Assembly: GCA_012270545.1 (NCBI GenBank) | Contig: JAAXID010000159.1 | Coordinates: 1-43,627 of the forward strand | DNA: 43,627 bases | Direction of reading: 5' to 3' | Origin: Anaerolineae bacterium | Lineage (GTDB): Bacteria > Chloroflexota > Anaerolineae > Aggregatilineales > Phototrophicaceae | Shown: positions 34,307-43,279 of the stretch, piece after piece | How positions within the stretch are numbered: position 1 is the stretch's first letter | Layout of the letters: every line of letters starts with the position of its first letter | The notes under the pieces: model-generated | What the model was told of the DNA's origin: nothing | The model's input: only the letters and a program-made list of their open reading frames with translations | Databases searched by the model: none | Program-made: the position numbers and the translations under genes

Positions 34307-35638
34307 TTAACCTCGGCATTGCGAAATATCTTGAGTAGCTTGAAATGACTCCAAGCAACCTAGCAAAATCGCTCCAATTTTCGCGTGCCCAGCGTTACTC
34401 CAGTGCACATCAGGCGGCGGCGCATAGTCCAACTCGCCATCCAGCACATCGATTGGATCAAGGTAAGCTATGCCGATCTCTTCGACCAACCGAAGGGCAT
34501 TTTCATAAAGCGGTCCAGGAGCCGATATATCTTCACGGCGTGGTATCAATAGGACGAGCAGCTGCGTTTCCTGCGCCGTCGCCGCATCGCGCAAGTCAAT
34601 AAGATATTCGCGCGTGACTTCGACTCGCCGCCTGAGGCGCGTGCCCTCTGCTTTGCTGATTAACTGCTGTACAGCGTCGCTCACTCGAATCGCAATGGAT
34701 CCGAGGCGCGTACTGCCCAGGAGACGGTGAAGCTCGTTGGCTGGCGGATCCACCCTATGATAGCGATAATACAGATCCGACTGCCGGTCAAGCTTGACGA
34801 GATTTCCCCTCAGGTCAATCTGGTACTGCCGAATTGAGAGTGGAAAATTCACCGCGTCCACACCCATGAAATAGCTATCAACCGGCATCATGTTGTCGTC
34901 GAAGTCGTTCATGTAGAAGCCCAGGATGGTGACTTGCGGCTGCAGAAGCGGGGCATACACCTCGAAGGACATCAATGCCTGGTTGGTGCCCGCTCCCGGA
35001 ATCGCTGTGTTCCAGACGACAGCGTCCGGCAAGCGGCGCTCGATTGTCTCCACATAAGATTTGCCCACATCAGCCGAACCGCCAAAGGCAAATGAATCCC
35101 CCAAGCTCAAGATCCGGGTGCGCTCCGCGAAATCAGCGCCGACAACAAAGTCCTGCGTATCGTGAAAGCCCTGCTTATTGACGATGCAGCGGAAGTCAGC
35201 CAGGTCACCCCGCTCACAAGCGGCTACCATTTCTTCGTAGACATAATGACAGCCGGAGGCGTCACAGGTCCACCAGGGCACGGGATCGAGGAATTTCTCC
35301 GGTATGTCCTGGGGGAAATATGTCGGAAGCCCGCCGAACAGCAAAACAATTTCCAAGACAAACAACGTCGCAACAATGATTGCGGCGCATGCAAGGAGAT
35401 GATTCTTCAAAGCGCTAACGGCAAGATGCCGCTTCCGCTGCCCGCGCAAAACATAGGCGACCAAAGCCAGGACTGCGCCGCCGAGAATCATCATTAGCTG
35501 TGGTAAGCTCAATCCAGGGCTGGTGCCGGGGATAAAGTCGAGGAGCGCGCCCAGAATCGAGATGGCTGCGCCGATGACGGCAACGAGGCTGAATATATGT
35601 TTCAGCGACTGTGCTCGGCGTGATGAATCGTCAGTCAC
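34307..35638 (-). CDS. Membrane SGNH-hydrolase-like protein, paralogue B
   Basis: A 443-residue paralogue of the product of 31487-32782, with the same layout: three N-terminal membrane segments, then an extracytoplasmic SGNH domain. Block I is ILSLGDSFAFG (near residue 180), the middle block is LGFYMNDFDDN, and block V is DVHWSNAGH (near 412) with the canonical Asp and His. Shared stretches include DVGKSYVE/DR, VVWN, PQVTILGFYMNDF and LLVLLIPRREDISAPG. The likely activity is esterase or glycan O-acyl transfer (inference). Start is GTG 35638 with GGAG 7 nt upstream. It lies 73 bp downstream of aapP and may be read from the importer operon. Confidence 0.82.
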   Translation of the reverse strand: MTDDSSRRAQSLKHIFSLVAVIGAAISILGALLDFIPGTSPGLSLPQLMMILGGAVLALVAYVLRGQRKRHLAVSALKNHLLACAAIIVATLFVLEIVLLFGGLPTYFPQDIPEKFLDPVPWWTCDASGCHYVYEEMVAACERGDLADFRCIVNKQGFHDTQDFVVGADFAERTRILSLGDSFAFGGSADVGKSYVETIERRLPDAVVWNTAIPGAGTNQALMSFEVYAPLLQPQVTILGFYMNDFDDNMMPVDSYFMGVDAVNFPLSIRQYQIDLRGNLVKLDRQSDLYYRYHRVDPPANELHRLLGSTRLGSIAIRVSDAVQQLISKAEGTRLRRRVEVTREYLIDLRDAATAQETQLLVLLIPRREDISAPGPLYENALRLVEEIGIAYLDPIDVLDGELDYAPPPDVHWSNAGHAKIGAILLGCLESFQATQDISQCRG

Positions 35639-35711
35639 ATTCTTGCTCCCACAAGTTCAAAAGCAATCCCATTTTGCAGCACGCGGGGAAGAAGCGCGGC
35701 CTGGAATCCCA

Positions 35712-36482
<771 letters not shown>

Positions 36483-36514
36483 TGGAACCTCCGCCTATCC
36501 AAATGGGGCAGGCA

Positions 36515-39500
36515 TCAGAGCTCCTGCGCCCGTATCGCCCCCGAGCCGGTCGCTTCTATCTTCCGGCTGATATATGACATGATGTAGCTGAATACAAAGA
36601 AGAGGATCGCCACGTACAAGAACGTCTCCTGGCGCTTCTGCAGGAATTCCGCCTGCGCCACGACGCGCGAAGCGACGCCCAAGATATCCGCCAGGCCGAC
36701 GATGAATACCAGCGATGTATCCTTGAAAAGTGAGATGAATTGCCCCACCAGCGCCGGGATCACCGCCCGCAGGGCCTGCGGCAGCAAGATGTACAGCGTC
36801 GTCTGCCAGTTCGACAAACCGATCGCCTGCGCCGCTTCGGTCTGGCCGCGATCGATTGACTGCAAGCCGCCGCGCACATTCTCCGCCAGGTAGGCGGCGC
36901 TAAACAAGGTGAAGGCGACCCAAGCGCGCACTGCCTGGTCGATCGCCGCCAAATTCGGATCCACCAGCGGGACAAGCAGCGACGCCAGAAACAGTATCGT
37001 AATCAAGGGCACGCCGCGCACCAGCTCGATGTAGAGAATACAGGTGTATTTGACTACCGCGAGATTGCTGCGCCGCCCCAGCGCCAGCGCCAGACCGATG
37101 GGGAACGACGCAGCGATGCCAAGCACCGTCAGCTGCATAGTGATCATCAGACCACCCCACAGCCGCATGTCAGACAGTGGCAGCAGGTCATCGGCCGCTG
37201 TCTGCAAGGCGCCCTGCGCACCCAATCCGGCGACGATGCTAGGGATGATCCACAGGGCGGCAAGCCAGGCCACTGCCACTACGGCTGCACCTTGCAGAGA
37301 GTATCGCTGAAAGAGCCATCCCCTGCGCGCGCCCAGCTCCATGCGCTTGTCCGTCTGAGCCTCTTCCCCTCGTTTGAATGCGACCACACCGCCGGCGAGC
37401 CAAAGGACAAAATAGATTGTTGACCAGCGATCAACCCCCGTGAAACTTTGCATCCACAAGAATGTCAACAGGAGTAATCCAATGCAAATTCGATTCGAGG
37501 TCCACTTGCTGGCGCCGCTGAAGAACATCCAGGCGATCCACAGCAGGAACGCGACGCTCGCCAGCATCGCCGCCGTGTTGTCAGCAGTCGCGGACACAAT
37601 ATTCGTATCGAGCAGCACGAAGGGGAAAGCGATGCAGCCGATCAAAAAGCCATAACGCTTGATCGCCATATCCAGCGCGCCATTTAGCCGAAGCCCGCCG
37701 ATGCCGGCCAAAACCCCGACGGCGGCAAGCGCGAGCCAAAGCAGTATTGAAATTGAAGGATCTGTATACCAGCCGTCCCAAACCAGGTTGATCAAAAAGG
37801 CTTGCGCAATCTGCAAAAAGAAGCCGCCAACTAACAAGGCATAACCGAGCGTCCCCCTGAAGTTGAGACCGACGAAATACATCAAGAGCAGCCAGAGCAG
37901 ACCGCCGACCATACTGCCGAGCGTCGCGCCAGACAGTCCGCCGATGCCCGATGCCAAGCCGAACATGATTAAGGGATAGGCGCCCCAGCCATAAATCAGA
38001 AAGCGATTGGTTGAGCCTTCGGCATCCTCGCCCCGATTGCTTTGGTTGAGCCAGGCTTCGCCCCGACGCGCCGCCAATACAGCGCCGAAGGCAGCGGCGA
38101 TTTGCAGGATCACCCCAACAGCGCCTCCTTCGCCCTCAAGCAAAGCGAAGTAGACAAGCAGGATGAGCAGGGGCGTCAGCGACCAGGCCAAAACCGGGAC
38201 CCGACTGCTGTTGTTATTGAAGACGGAGTTCTCACCGAGCAGGTGGGCCGCCGCTCGCCCCAGGCTGAATCCCCAGGCGACCGTAATCAGAAAGGGAATC
38301 AGCAGCGCCTCAACCTGCGCAAAAAACGGTGGAATGAAGTGAATAAGGTAGGTCTGCAGATCGCGCAGGCCGCGAAACTGATTGTCGATCAATACGGCAA
38401 CGGGTATCGGCCTGCCATCGCGCAGCGGGCGGCTTTCTGTGACCAGCAGCTCGTTGTCTGTCAAGCGCGCGAACTGCGATTCAGTGGCGCTGAGCGTGCG
38501 CTCAACGATTGGATAGATGCCCGACGCCGCCAAGATGGTGCTGCCTTCTTCGCCCTCAGCCGCGTTTTTACTCAGGATATACCAGCCATCGCGCGGTATG
38601 TCGTATGAGACGCTGTCGCCCGCCCCGCTCAAGACGCCCGCCGCCAGCGCTTCCCGCGACTGCGCATCAAGGATCGCCACCGCCATTGGCGTCTGACCGA
38701 GCTCATACAAGTCCAGCACGGATTGCGGCGTCAGCAAGCGCACAAACATATCGCGCAGGAAGGCGACTTCGCGCGGCAGAGGCCTGATCAGTTCTTCTTC
38801 CTCATCGGACTGGTCTGCCTCCCCAATGAGGTCTTCCGACAGTTGTACGACGAGCAGCTCGCCCAGGTCTTCCAGCCGTTCGCTGGCGAGTACCACATTG
38901 GTCAGCTGTTCGACCGCATCCCACAGTTCCGCCGGTATCGCATCGTTGATCGACAGGTTTTTGACCGCGTCCTCTACGATTACCACCTTTTCCAGTATGG
39001 CGGCTTCGCGCGGGTCCAGGCTCTTGGCCGCGCGTTCCAGCCGGCCCAGCCAAAAGCGCAGTTCGCCGACTTCGGCGCCGGCCGTGGTTAGGATACCGCC
39101 AATGCGCGCGACATAATCTTTGGTCGAAGCCAACATGTCGTTCGTGCGGGTGAAGGTTCGGATATTCAGGCGCGTGCGTTCTTCGAGCGATTCGGTCAAT
39201 TCGCCACTGGCCATTTGGTCGAAGGTCTCGCCGGTCTTGGCGCGCCGTTCAATTCGATTGAGCGCGGCGTTCCCCAAGGCGTTCGAGCCGCGGTCGGAAA
39301 AGCCCGAGAGCCGGCTCAATGTTTCGATATCGCTGACTTCCTCAAGCGCCAGACTCACCGATACCCGCTCACCCGCCCCCGCGATAAATGCCAGCTCAGG
39401 CTGCGGCGTCAGAGCGGTGGCGCGATCAACAATGTCCACATTGCCGGCCGTGAAGTATGAGCGCGGCTGCTCAATGGTCGCTTCAATAATCGGCGGCAGC

Positions 39501-39904
39501 GTGCCGACGATTACCACTGCGCCAAGCGATACGCTCGCCAGAATGCGGAGCGAACGGCGCGCCCAGGCGGCAAGGCTCATGCCCGTCAACAGGGCGGCCA
39601 GCAGCACTGCAAGCGCGAGGCGCCACTCGAAGATTGGCTCATATGACAGCATCATGAAGAGGCGCTGATTGTTGATGATGGCGAACCAGTTTGCCGAGCG
39701 GATCGCCCAGTCGAAGAAGCTGATGAGCAGGCCCAGGATAAGCAGCGAAGTAACTATTGTAATGAGAATATCTACGGGCGAGCTGAGGAGGTTCTGCCGC
39801 ATCCAGCCGGCTAAACCAACCTCAAGCTTCGGTGGCGGCCGCGCCGGCTCATCGTCATAGCTGATGATCGACCTGCCCGCGTCCGCGTTCAGCTGTTCCG
39901 ACAT
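36515..39904 (-). CDS. aapM: Amino-acid ABC transporter permease (AapM-like) with very large insertion
   Basis: A 1129-residue permease, about three times the usual 380-400. The N-terminus resembles AapM (a membrane helix near 45-70, then DWAIRSANWF). The C-terminal binding-protein-dependent permease domain (about 905-1120) is complete, with the EAA loop EAAQAIGLSNWQTTLYILLPQALR. Between them lie two more helices (about 93-140), a soluble, partly helical region of about 375 residues (145-520), and a run of further membrane helices (about 525-840). The open frame is uninterrupted and the composition matches its neighbours, so it is a real fusion or expansion. The extra domain may sense substrate or bind a partner (inference). 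GAGGTG 8 nt upstream of the ATG overlaps the aapQ stop. Confidence 0.9.
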   Translation of the reverse strand: MSEQLNADAGRSIISYDDEPARPPPKLEVGLAGWMRQNLLSSPVDILITIVTSLLILGLLISFFDWAIRSANWFAIINNQRLFMMLSYEPIFEWRLALAVLLAALLTGMSLAAWARRSLRILASVSLGAVVIVGTLPPIIEATIEQPRSYFTAGNVDIVDRATALTPQPELAFIAGAGERVSVSLALEEVSDIETLSRLSGFSDRGSNALGNAALNRIERRAKTGETFDQMASGELTESLEERTRLNIRTFTRTNDMLASTKDYVARIGGILTTAGAEVGELRFWLGRLERAAKSLDPREAAILEKVVIVEDAVKNLSINDAIPAELWDAVEQLTNVVLASERLEDLGELLVVQLSEDLIGEADQSDEEEELIRPLPREVAFLRDMFVRLLTPQSVLDLYELGQTPMAVAILDAQSREALAAGVLSGAGDSVSYDIPRDGWYILSKNAAEGEEGSTILAASGIYPIVERTLSATESQFARLTDNELLVTESRPLRDGRPIPVAVLIDNQFRGLRDLQTYLIHFIPPFFAQVEALLIPFLITVAWGFSLGRAAAHLLGENSVFNNNSSRVPVLAWSLTPLLILLVYFALLEGEGGAVGVILQIAAAFGAVLAARRGEAWLNQSNRGEDAEGSTNRFLIYGWGAYPLIMFGLASGIGGLSGATLGSMVGGLLWLLLMYFVGLNFRGTLGYALLVGGFFLQIAQAFLINLVWDGWYTDPSISILLWLALAAVGVLAGIGGLRLNGALDMAIKRYGFLIGCIAFPFVLLDTNIVSATADNTAAMLASVAFLLWIAWMFFSGASKWTSNRICIGLLLLTFLWMQSFTGVDRWSTIYFVLWLAGGVVAFKRGEEAQTDKRMELGARRGWLFQRYSLQGAAVVAVAWLAALWIIPSIVAGLGAQGALQTAADDLLPLSDMRLWGGLMITMQLTVLGIAASFPIGLALALGRRSNLAVVKYTCILYIELVRGVPLITILFLASLLVPLVDPNLAAIDQAVRAWVAFTLFSAAYLAENVRGGLQSIDRGQTEAAQAIGLSNWQTTLYILLPQALRAVIPALVGQFISLFKDTSLVFIVGLADILGVASRVVAQAEFLQKRQETFLYVAILFFVFSYIMSYISRKIEATGSGAIRAQEL

Positions 39905-39911
39905 CAGCGGC

Positions 39912-41426
39912 TCACCTCGTCACCAGCTGATAGCGCTGATTGATCACATTCATCAGCAACGAAATACACAGGCTTATCAACAAGTACGAGAGCATGATCA
40001 TCACAATGCCGGTAACCGATTGGCCCGACTGATTGATGATCGTGAACGTCACCTGATAGATATCGGTGTAAGCCACGGCGATCGCGAGGCTGGAGTTTTT
40101 CGAGAGATTGAGAAACTGATTGCCCAGCGGCGGAATGATGACACGCAGCGCCTGCGGCAAGATGATCAATCGCAGCATATCAGCCTTAGACAATCCCAAA
40201 GCGCGAGAGGCCTCCAACTGCCCCTTGGGCACCGCCTGAATGCCCGCCCTAACGATTTCAGCGATGAAGGCTGAGGTGTAAATCACCAATCCCAGAAAGA
40301 CGGCCAGATAATTGGGCGAGAATTCGATGCCCGTCTCGATATTGCGTCCGCGGCGATCAAGCGTTGGCGGGCGGAAGAGCAGCGGCTGCCGCGTATATGC
40401 CAGCTCCTGCTCGATCGTCAGCAGGCCTGATTCGAACGCATCTTCGTATTCCAGCTCGACGAATTCGCCACGACCGCCATCGTAGACCTCAATCATCGAT
40501 GGCGTGGGTCCCATGCCCGCGACGATCCAACCTAACAGCGCAAACCCGATGAAGGCGGCCAAGGCGAAGCGCGTCCGCGGAATCGGCTGCCCCGTGCTCT
40601 CGGTGAGAAAAGCGAAATAGCGGGACAGCGCAAGCGCGACCACCGCCCCAATCACAACGAAGACCATCCAGACGCCAAACAGCGAAGACGGGATCAGCTC
40701 GAATATGGCGATGCCCTTGATGCTGATATAGATGCCGGGATGAAACTCGATTGGCGTGCCCGCCCCTACAAGAGCGATGCCCAATAGATTGACCAGCACG
40801 ACGACAGCGATGCCTGCCTCGCGCACGAGCGCCCGCCAGGCCGGGCGCCGCAAAGTCCCGCCATACTGCCAGATGATCAAGATCACAACGAGCGAAAGCG
40901 CGTATTGCATGAGCGGGAGGCTGCGCACGCCCTCATGCGGAATGGCGATCGATTCCTGCTGCTGCGGCAAAGACAGCATGACGATGAAATACCAGGCGAT
41001 AATTTGCAGCAAGATCGGCGTATTGCGCAAAACCTCTACGTAGGCGCGCGAAATCGTGCGCAGCAAAAAGTTCCGGCTCAACAAAAAAATGCCGACCATG
41101 ATGCCGATAAATGTCGTGGATGCCAAGCCGAGCAAGACGACGCGCAAGGTATTGATGAAACCAACCTCAAACGCGTCAATATAACGGTCGTTTGAAGAAT
41201 AATCACCCGAGTCGGCTATAGCAAAGCCGGCACGGTTCTGCAGAAATTCGAAATTGGGCGATTGATTGGTCGACTCCAACGCGGTATTGATGCGCGTCTG
41301 TAAATCGTTGAGCACAATGACAACGATGACAACGAAGATAATCTGAGCAATGCCTTGAAGAATTCGCCCATCGCGGAACATCGCCGGCAGCAAGTTTTCT
41401 TGTTGGCTCTGTGCTTTGATCGCCAC
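39912..41426 (-). CDS. aapQ: General L-amino-acid ABC transporter, permease protein
   Basis: A 504-residue permease, about 100 residues longer than typical AapQ. The N-terminal helix (IIFVVIVVIVLNDL) and FLQNRAGFAIAD fit the AapQ/BztB family. The family's GIEFSPNYLAVFLGLVIYTSAFIAEIVRAGIQAVPKGQ region is present, and the EAA loop is EASRALGLSKADMLRLIILPQALR. The extra length is mainly added membrane segments and a loop near residues 235-340. Start is GTG 41426 with GAGG 7 nt upstream. Its stop is 7 bp from aapM's ATG. It has its own promoter at 41486-41514, downstream of the terminator that follows aapJ. Confidence 0.92.
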   Translation of the reverse strand: MAIKAQSQQENLLPAMFRDGRILQGIAQIIFVVIVVIVLNDLQTRINTALESTNQSPNFEFLQNRAGFAIADSGDYSSNDRYIDAFEVGFINTLRVVLLGLASTTFIGIMVGIFLLSRNFLLRTISRAYVEVLRNTPILLQIIAWYFIVMLSLPQQQESIAIPHEGVRSLPLMQYALSLVVILIIWQYGGTLRRPAWRALVREAGIAVVVLVNLLGIALVGAGTPIEFHPGIYISIKGIAIFELIPSSLFGVWMVFVVIGAVVALALSRYFAFLTESTGQPIPRTRFALAAFIGFALLGWIVAGMGPTPSMIEVYDGGRGEFVELEYEDAFESGLLTIEQELAYTRQPLLFRPPTLDRRGRNIETGIEFSPNYLAVFLGLVIYTSAFIAEIVRAGIQAVPKGQLEASRALGLSKADMLRLIILPQALRVIIPPLGNQFLNLSKNSSLAIAVAYTDIYQVTFTIINQSGQSVTGIVMIMLSYLLISLCISLLMNVINQRYQLVTR

Positions 41427-41485
41427 TGCTTTTCCTCACGCGGATTGAGGAACTTGTCAGCCAGGCTAGTCAGTTAACTGCAACA

Positions 41486-41514
41486 ATTCTATTCAATCGA
41501 AAGCGATATGACAA
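41486..41514 (-). promoter_or_regulatory. Sigma70-type promoter for aapQMP
   Basis: Read on the minus strand, TTGTCA (41514-41509) and TAGAAT (41491-41486) have an exact 17-nt spacer. It lies between the aapJ terminator and the aapQ start. Confidence 0.7.
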
Positions 41515-41560
41515 ATTAGGTTTCAGCGTTCATATTGTCCAGCGGGAATTGGCAGATTTA

Positions 41561-41603
41561 ACAACAAAAAGAGCTGTGTCACCTTGCCGATAACACAGCT
41601 CTT
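41561..41603 (-). terminator. Rho-independent terminator between aapJ and aapQ
   Basis: AAGAGCTGTGT (41569-41579) and ACACAGCTCTT (41593-41603) form a perfect 11-bp stem. On the minus strand it is followed by TTTTGTTGT. It starts 31 bp past the aapJ stop and should make the binding protein more abundant than the permeases. Confidence 0.85.
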
Positions 41604-41633
41604 CAAACTTGCTCTAGCTTAACGATCGTCGAT

Positions 41634-42671
41634 TTAACGGAAGGGAGCGGCGTACATCAGACCGCCGTTTGTCCACAGGTCGTTAAAGCCACGCGCCAGA
41701 CCGAAGATCGTATCCGGACCCAGGTTGCGGTCGAAAATCTCACCGTAGTTGCCCAACTGCGTGATCACATCAACCATGAACTGGTCGTTGATGCCGAGGT
41801 AGTCACCGGCCACATTGTCGCCCAAGCCGAGCAGACGGCCGATTCCCGCATCATCGCTGTCCATGAAGTCGCCAATATTCATGCTGTCGATGCCAAATTC
41901 TTCCGCGGTCAACAGACCCCAAACCACCCAGCGGATGATATCCGCGAAGTTGGCGTCATTCTGCGGGCTGACCGGTCCGAGCGGCTCCTTGCTGATGGCG
42001 CCGGGCAAAATCACATGCGCGGCCGGATCAGCCGAAGTGGCTTTGCGCGAGACCAAACTGCTGATATCGCTGGTGAAGGCGTCGCAGGCGCCAGCTTCGT
42101 AAGCATCCATAATGGCGTCAAAGTCCGGGAATGTATTCAGTTCCCAGTCAGCGCCAAGCGCGTTGGCTTTGTCTGTGATGTTCAGCTCGGTGGTGGTGCC
42201 GGCGGTAGCGCACATCACAATGCTCTCTTCGCCGAGTTCTTCAATAGTGCTCACACCAAAGTCAACCTTGACCATGATGCCCTGACCGTCATAGAAGGTC
42301 GTGGGACCAAACGTAGCGCCCCATTCGGTATCGCGGCTGAGCGTCCAAGTGGTGTTGCGGCTGAGCATGTCAATCTCGCCAGCAGCCAGCGCGGTCGGGC
42401 GTTCGGCAGCCGTCAGCGGGCGGAAAGCAATCGCGTTCGCGTCGCCCAAAATAGCGGCGGCGACAGCACGACAAATATCGACATCAAAGCCTTCAAATTC
42501 ACCGGCGTCATTCTGCGTGCCGAAACCCGGCAAAACCGAGTTCACGCCGCAGATCAGCTCGCCGCGGTCGCGAATGCGCTGAACGATTTGCCCATCCTGC
42601 GCGGCGGTAAGCCCCGCGCTGACAACGAGCACGGCAATGATAAGTAGTGCTACCAATACAAGACGTTTCAT
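41634..42671 (-). CDS. aapJ: General L-amino-acid ABC transporter, substrate-binding protein
   Basis: A 345-residue solute-binding protein of the AapJ/BztA family. The signal peptide covers about residues 1-24 (LVLVALLIIAVLVVSAGLTAAQD). The family markers are IRDRGELICGVNSVLPGFG, EGFDVDICRAVAAAILGD, MLSRNTTWTLSRDTEWG and GPVSPQNDANFADIIRWVVWGL. It captures amino acids outside the membrane and delivers them to AapQM. GGAGG lies upstream of the ATG. A -10 (TATACT) sits about 100 nt upstream. There is no lipobox, so retention at the surface must occur by other means if the cell is a monoderm. Confidence 0.95.
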   Translation of the reverse strand: MKRLVLVALLIIAVLVVSAGLTAAQDGQIVQRIRDRGELICGVNSVLPGFGTQNDAGEFEGFDVDICRAVAAAILGDANAIAFRPLTAAERPTALAAGEIDMLSRNTTWTLSRDTEWGATFGPTTFYDGQGIMVKVDFGVSTIEELGEESIVMCATAGTTTELNITDKANALGADWELNTFPDFDAIMDAYEAGACDAFTSDISSLVSRKATSADPAAHVILPGAISKEPLGPVSPQNDANFADIIRWVVWGLLTAEEFGIDSMNIGDFMDSDDAGIGRLLGLGDNVAGDYLGINDQFMVDVITQLGNYGEIFDRNLGPDTIFGLARGFNDLWTNGGLMYAAPFR

Positions 42672-42772
42672 ACTGAACCACCCTCCTTCGGAAACGTAAA
42701 TTAACCTTTACTTCTCATACTGAATGCCCGCGGCTACATCACGCATCAGTATTTGTTGCATGCTCAGTCTAC

Positions 42773-42778
42773 AGTATA
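42773..42778 (-). promoter_or_regulatory. -10 box for aapJ
   Basis: TATACT on the minus strand, 101 nt upstream of the aapJ ATG. The -35 match is poor. It lies 34 bp past the selenoprotein-gene terminator. Confidence 0.4.
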
Positions 42779-42811
42779 AAGCAAGGTCTGCCAAGTCGTT
42801 GACGGGCTTGC

Positions 42812-42850
42812 CAAAATAAAAACCACCCGTCAAATACGCTTAACGGGCGG
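42812..42850 (-). terminator. Rho-independent terminator after the selenoprotein gene
   Basis: CCACCCGT (42823-42830) pairs with ACGGGCGG (42843-42850), with one mismatch. It is followed on the minus strand by TTTTTATTTT. It lies 50 bp past the stop codon at 42900. Confidence 0.8.
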
Positions 42851-42899
42851 CTTTGTATGGTCGGTGCAATTGTGAATCAGACTCGCGACCACGGTCTCG

Positions 42900-43178
42900 T
42901 TACTTGCTGGCCAACTCGAAGTCGGCGGGGCGGACCGTCTCCAGCACCTTCATGATGCCAGCCCGCACTTCGCCGGGTTCCGCATGACGTCCCACCTCAT
43001 GCTTTGAGAAAACCAGCTCGCCATTCACCGAGACGTCAAAGACGCCGCCGGTGCCCGGAATCAGTTTCCAACTGCTGATAAAATATTCGATTTCACGTTC
43101 GTTCAAGATTTCGTCCGTCAAACTGACGGCATTAGGTTGGTGTCCTCAAGTAGCGCAATACTTGACGACGATGTCCAT
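42900..43178 (-). CDS. SelW/Rdx-family selenoprotein with in-frame UGA (Sec11)
   Basis: From ATG 43178 the frame reads MDIVVKYCAT, TGA (43148-43146), GHQPNAVSLTDEILNEREIEY and on to the stop at 42900, 92 residues in all. The TGA falls exactly on the second position of the Rdx redox motif CxxC/U, giving CATU. The C-terminal LIPGTGGVFDVSVNGELVFS is the diagnostic SelW/SelT core, and GRHAEPGEVRAGI is the usual end. A stem-loop suitable as bSECIS lies at 43115-43129. A GAGG 5 nt upstream of the ATG, a promoter at 43237-43265 and a terminator frame the gene. Reading from the internal TTG at 43121 would give a 73-residue protein without the active site. The role is thioredoxin-like thiol redox chemistry. 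Needs SelA, SelB, SelD and tRNA-Sec encoded elsewhere. Confidence 0.85.
43115..43129 (-). promoter_or_regulatory. Candidate bacterial SECIS stem-loop
   Basis: In the mRNA, CCGUCA and UGACGG form a perfect 6-bp stem with loop GUU. The stem begins 16 nt after the UGA and the loop 22 nt after it. The first loop base is G, as expected of bSECIS elements recognised by SelB. Confidence 0.7.
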
Positions 43179-43236
43179 TCCACCCTCTTGCATGGCAAAC
43201 GCTCCCCTTCAGCGACTCATTTATATCGATGCCCCT

Positions 43237-43265
43237 AGCATAGCGCAAAGGTCAGGCGATTGCAA
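43237..43265 (-). promoter_or_regulatory. Sigma70-type promoter of the selenoprotein gene
   Basis: On the minus strand TTGCAA (43265-43260) and TATGCT (43242-43237) have a 17-nt spacer. Transcription would start near 43230, about 50 nt before the ATG at 43178. Confidence 0.65.
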
Positions 43266-43279
43266 ATCCAACTTTGCGA

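Noticed and set aside
40761-40770. CGCCCCTACA as a second copy of the 3801-3871 repeat end
   Set aside because: Only the terminal 10 nt match, and it lies inside the aapQ coding sequence without an inverted partner.
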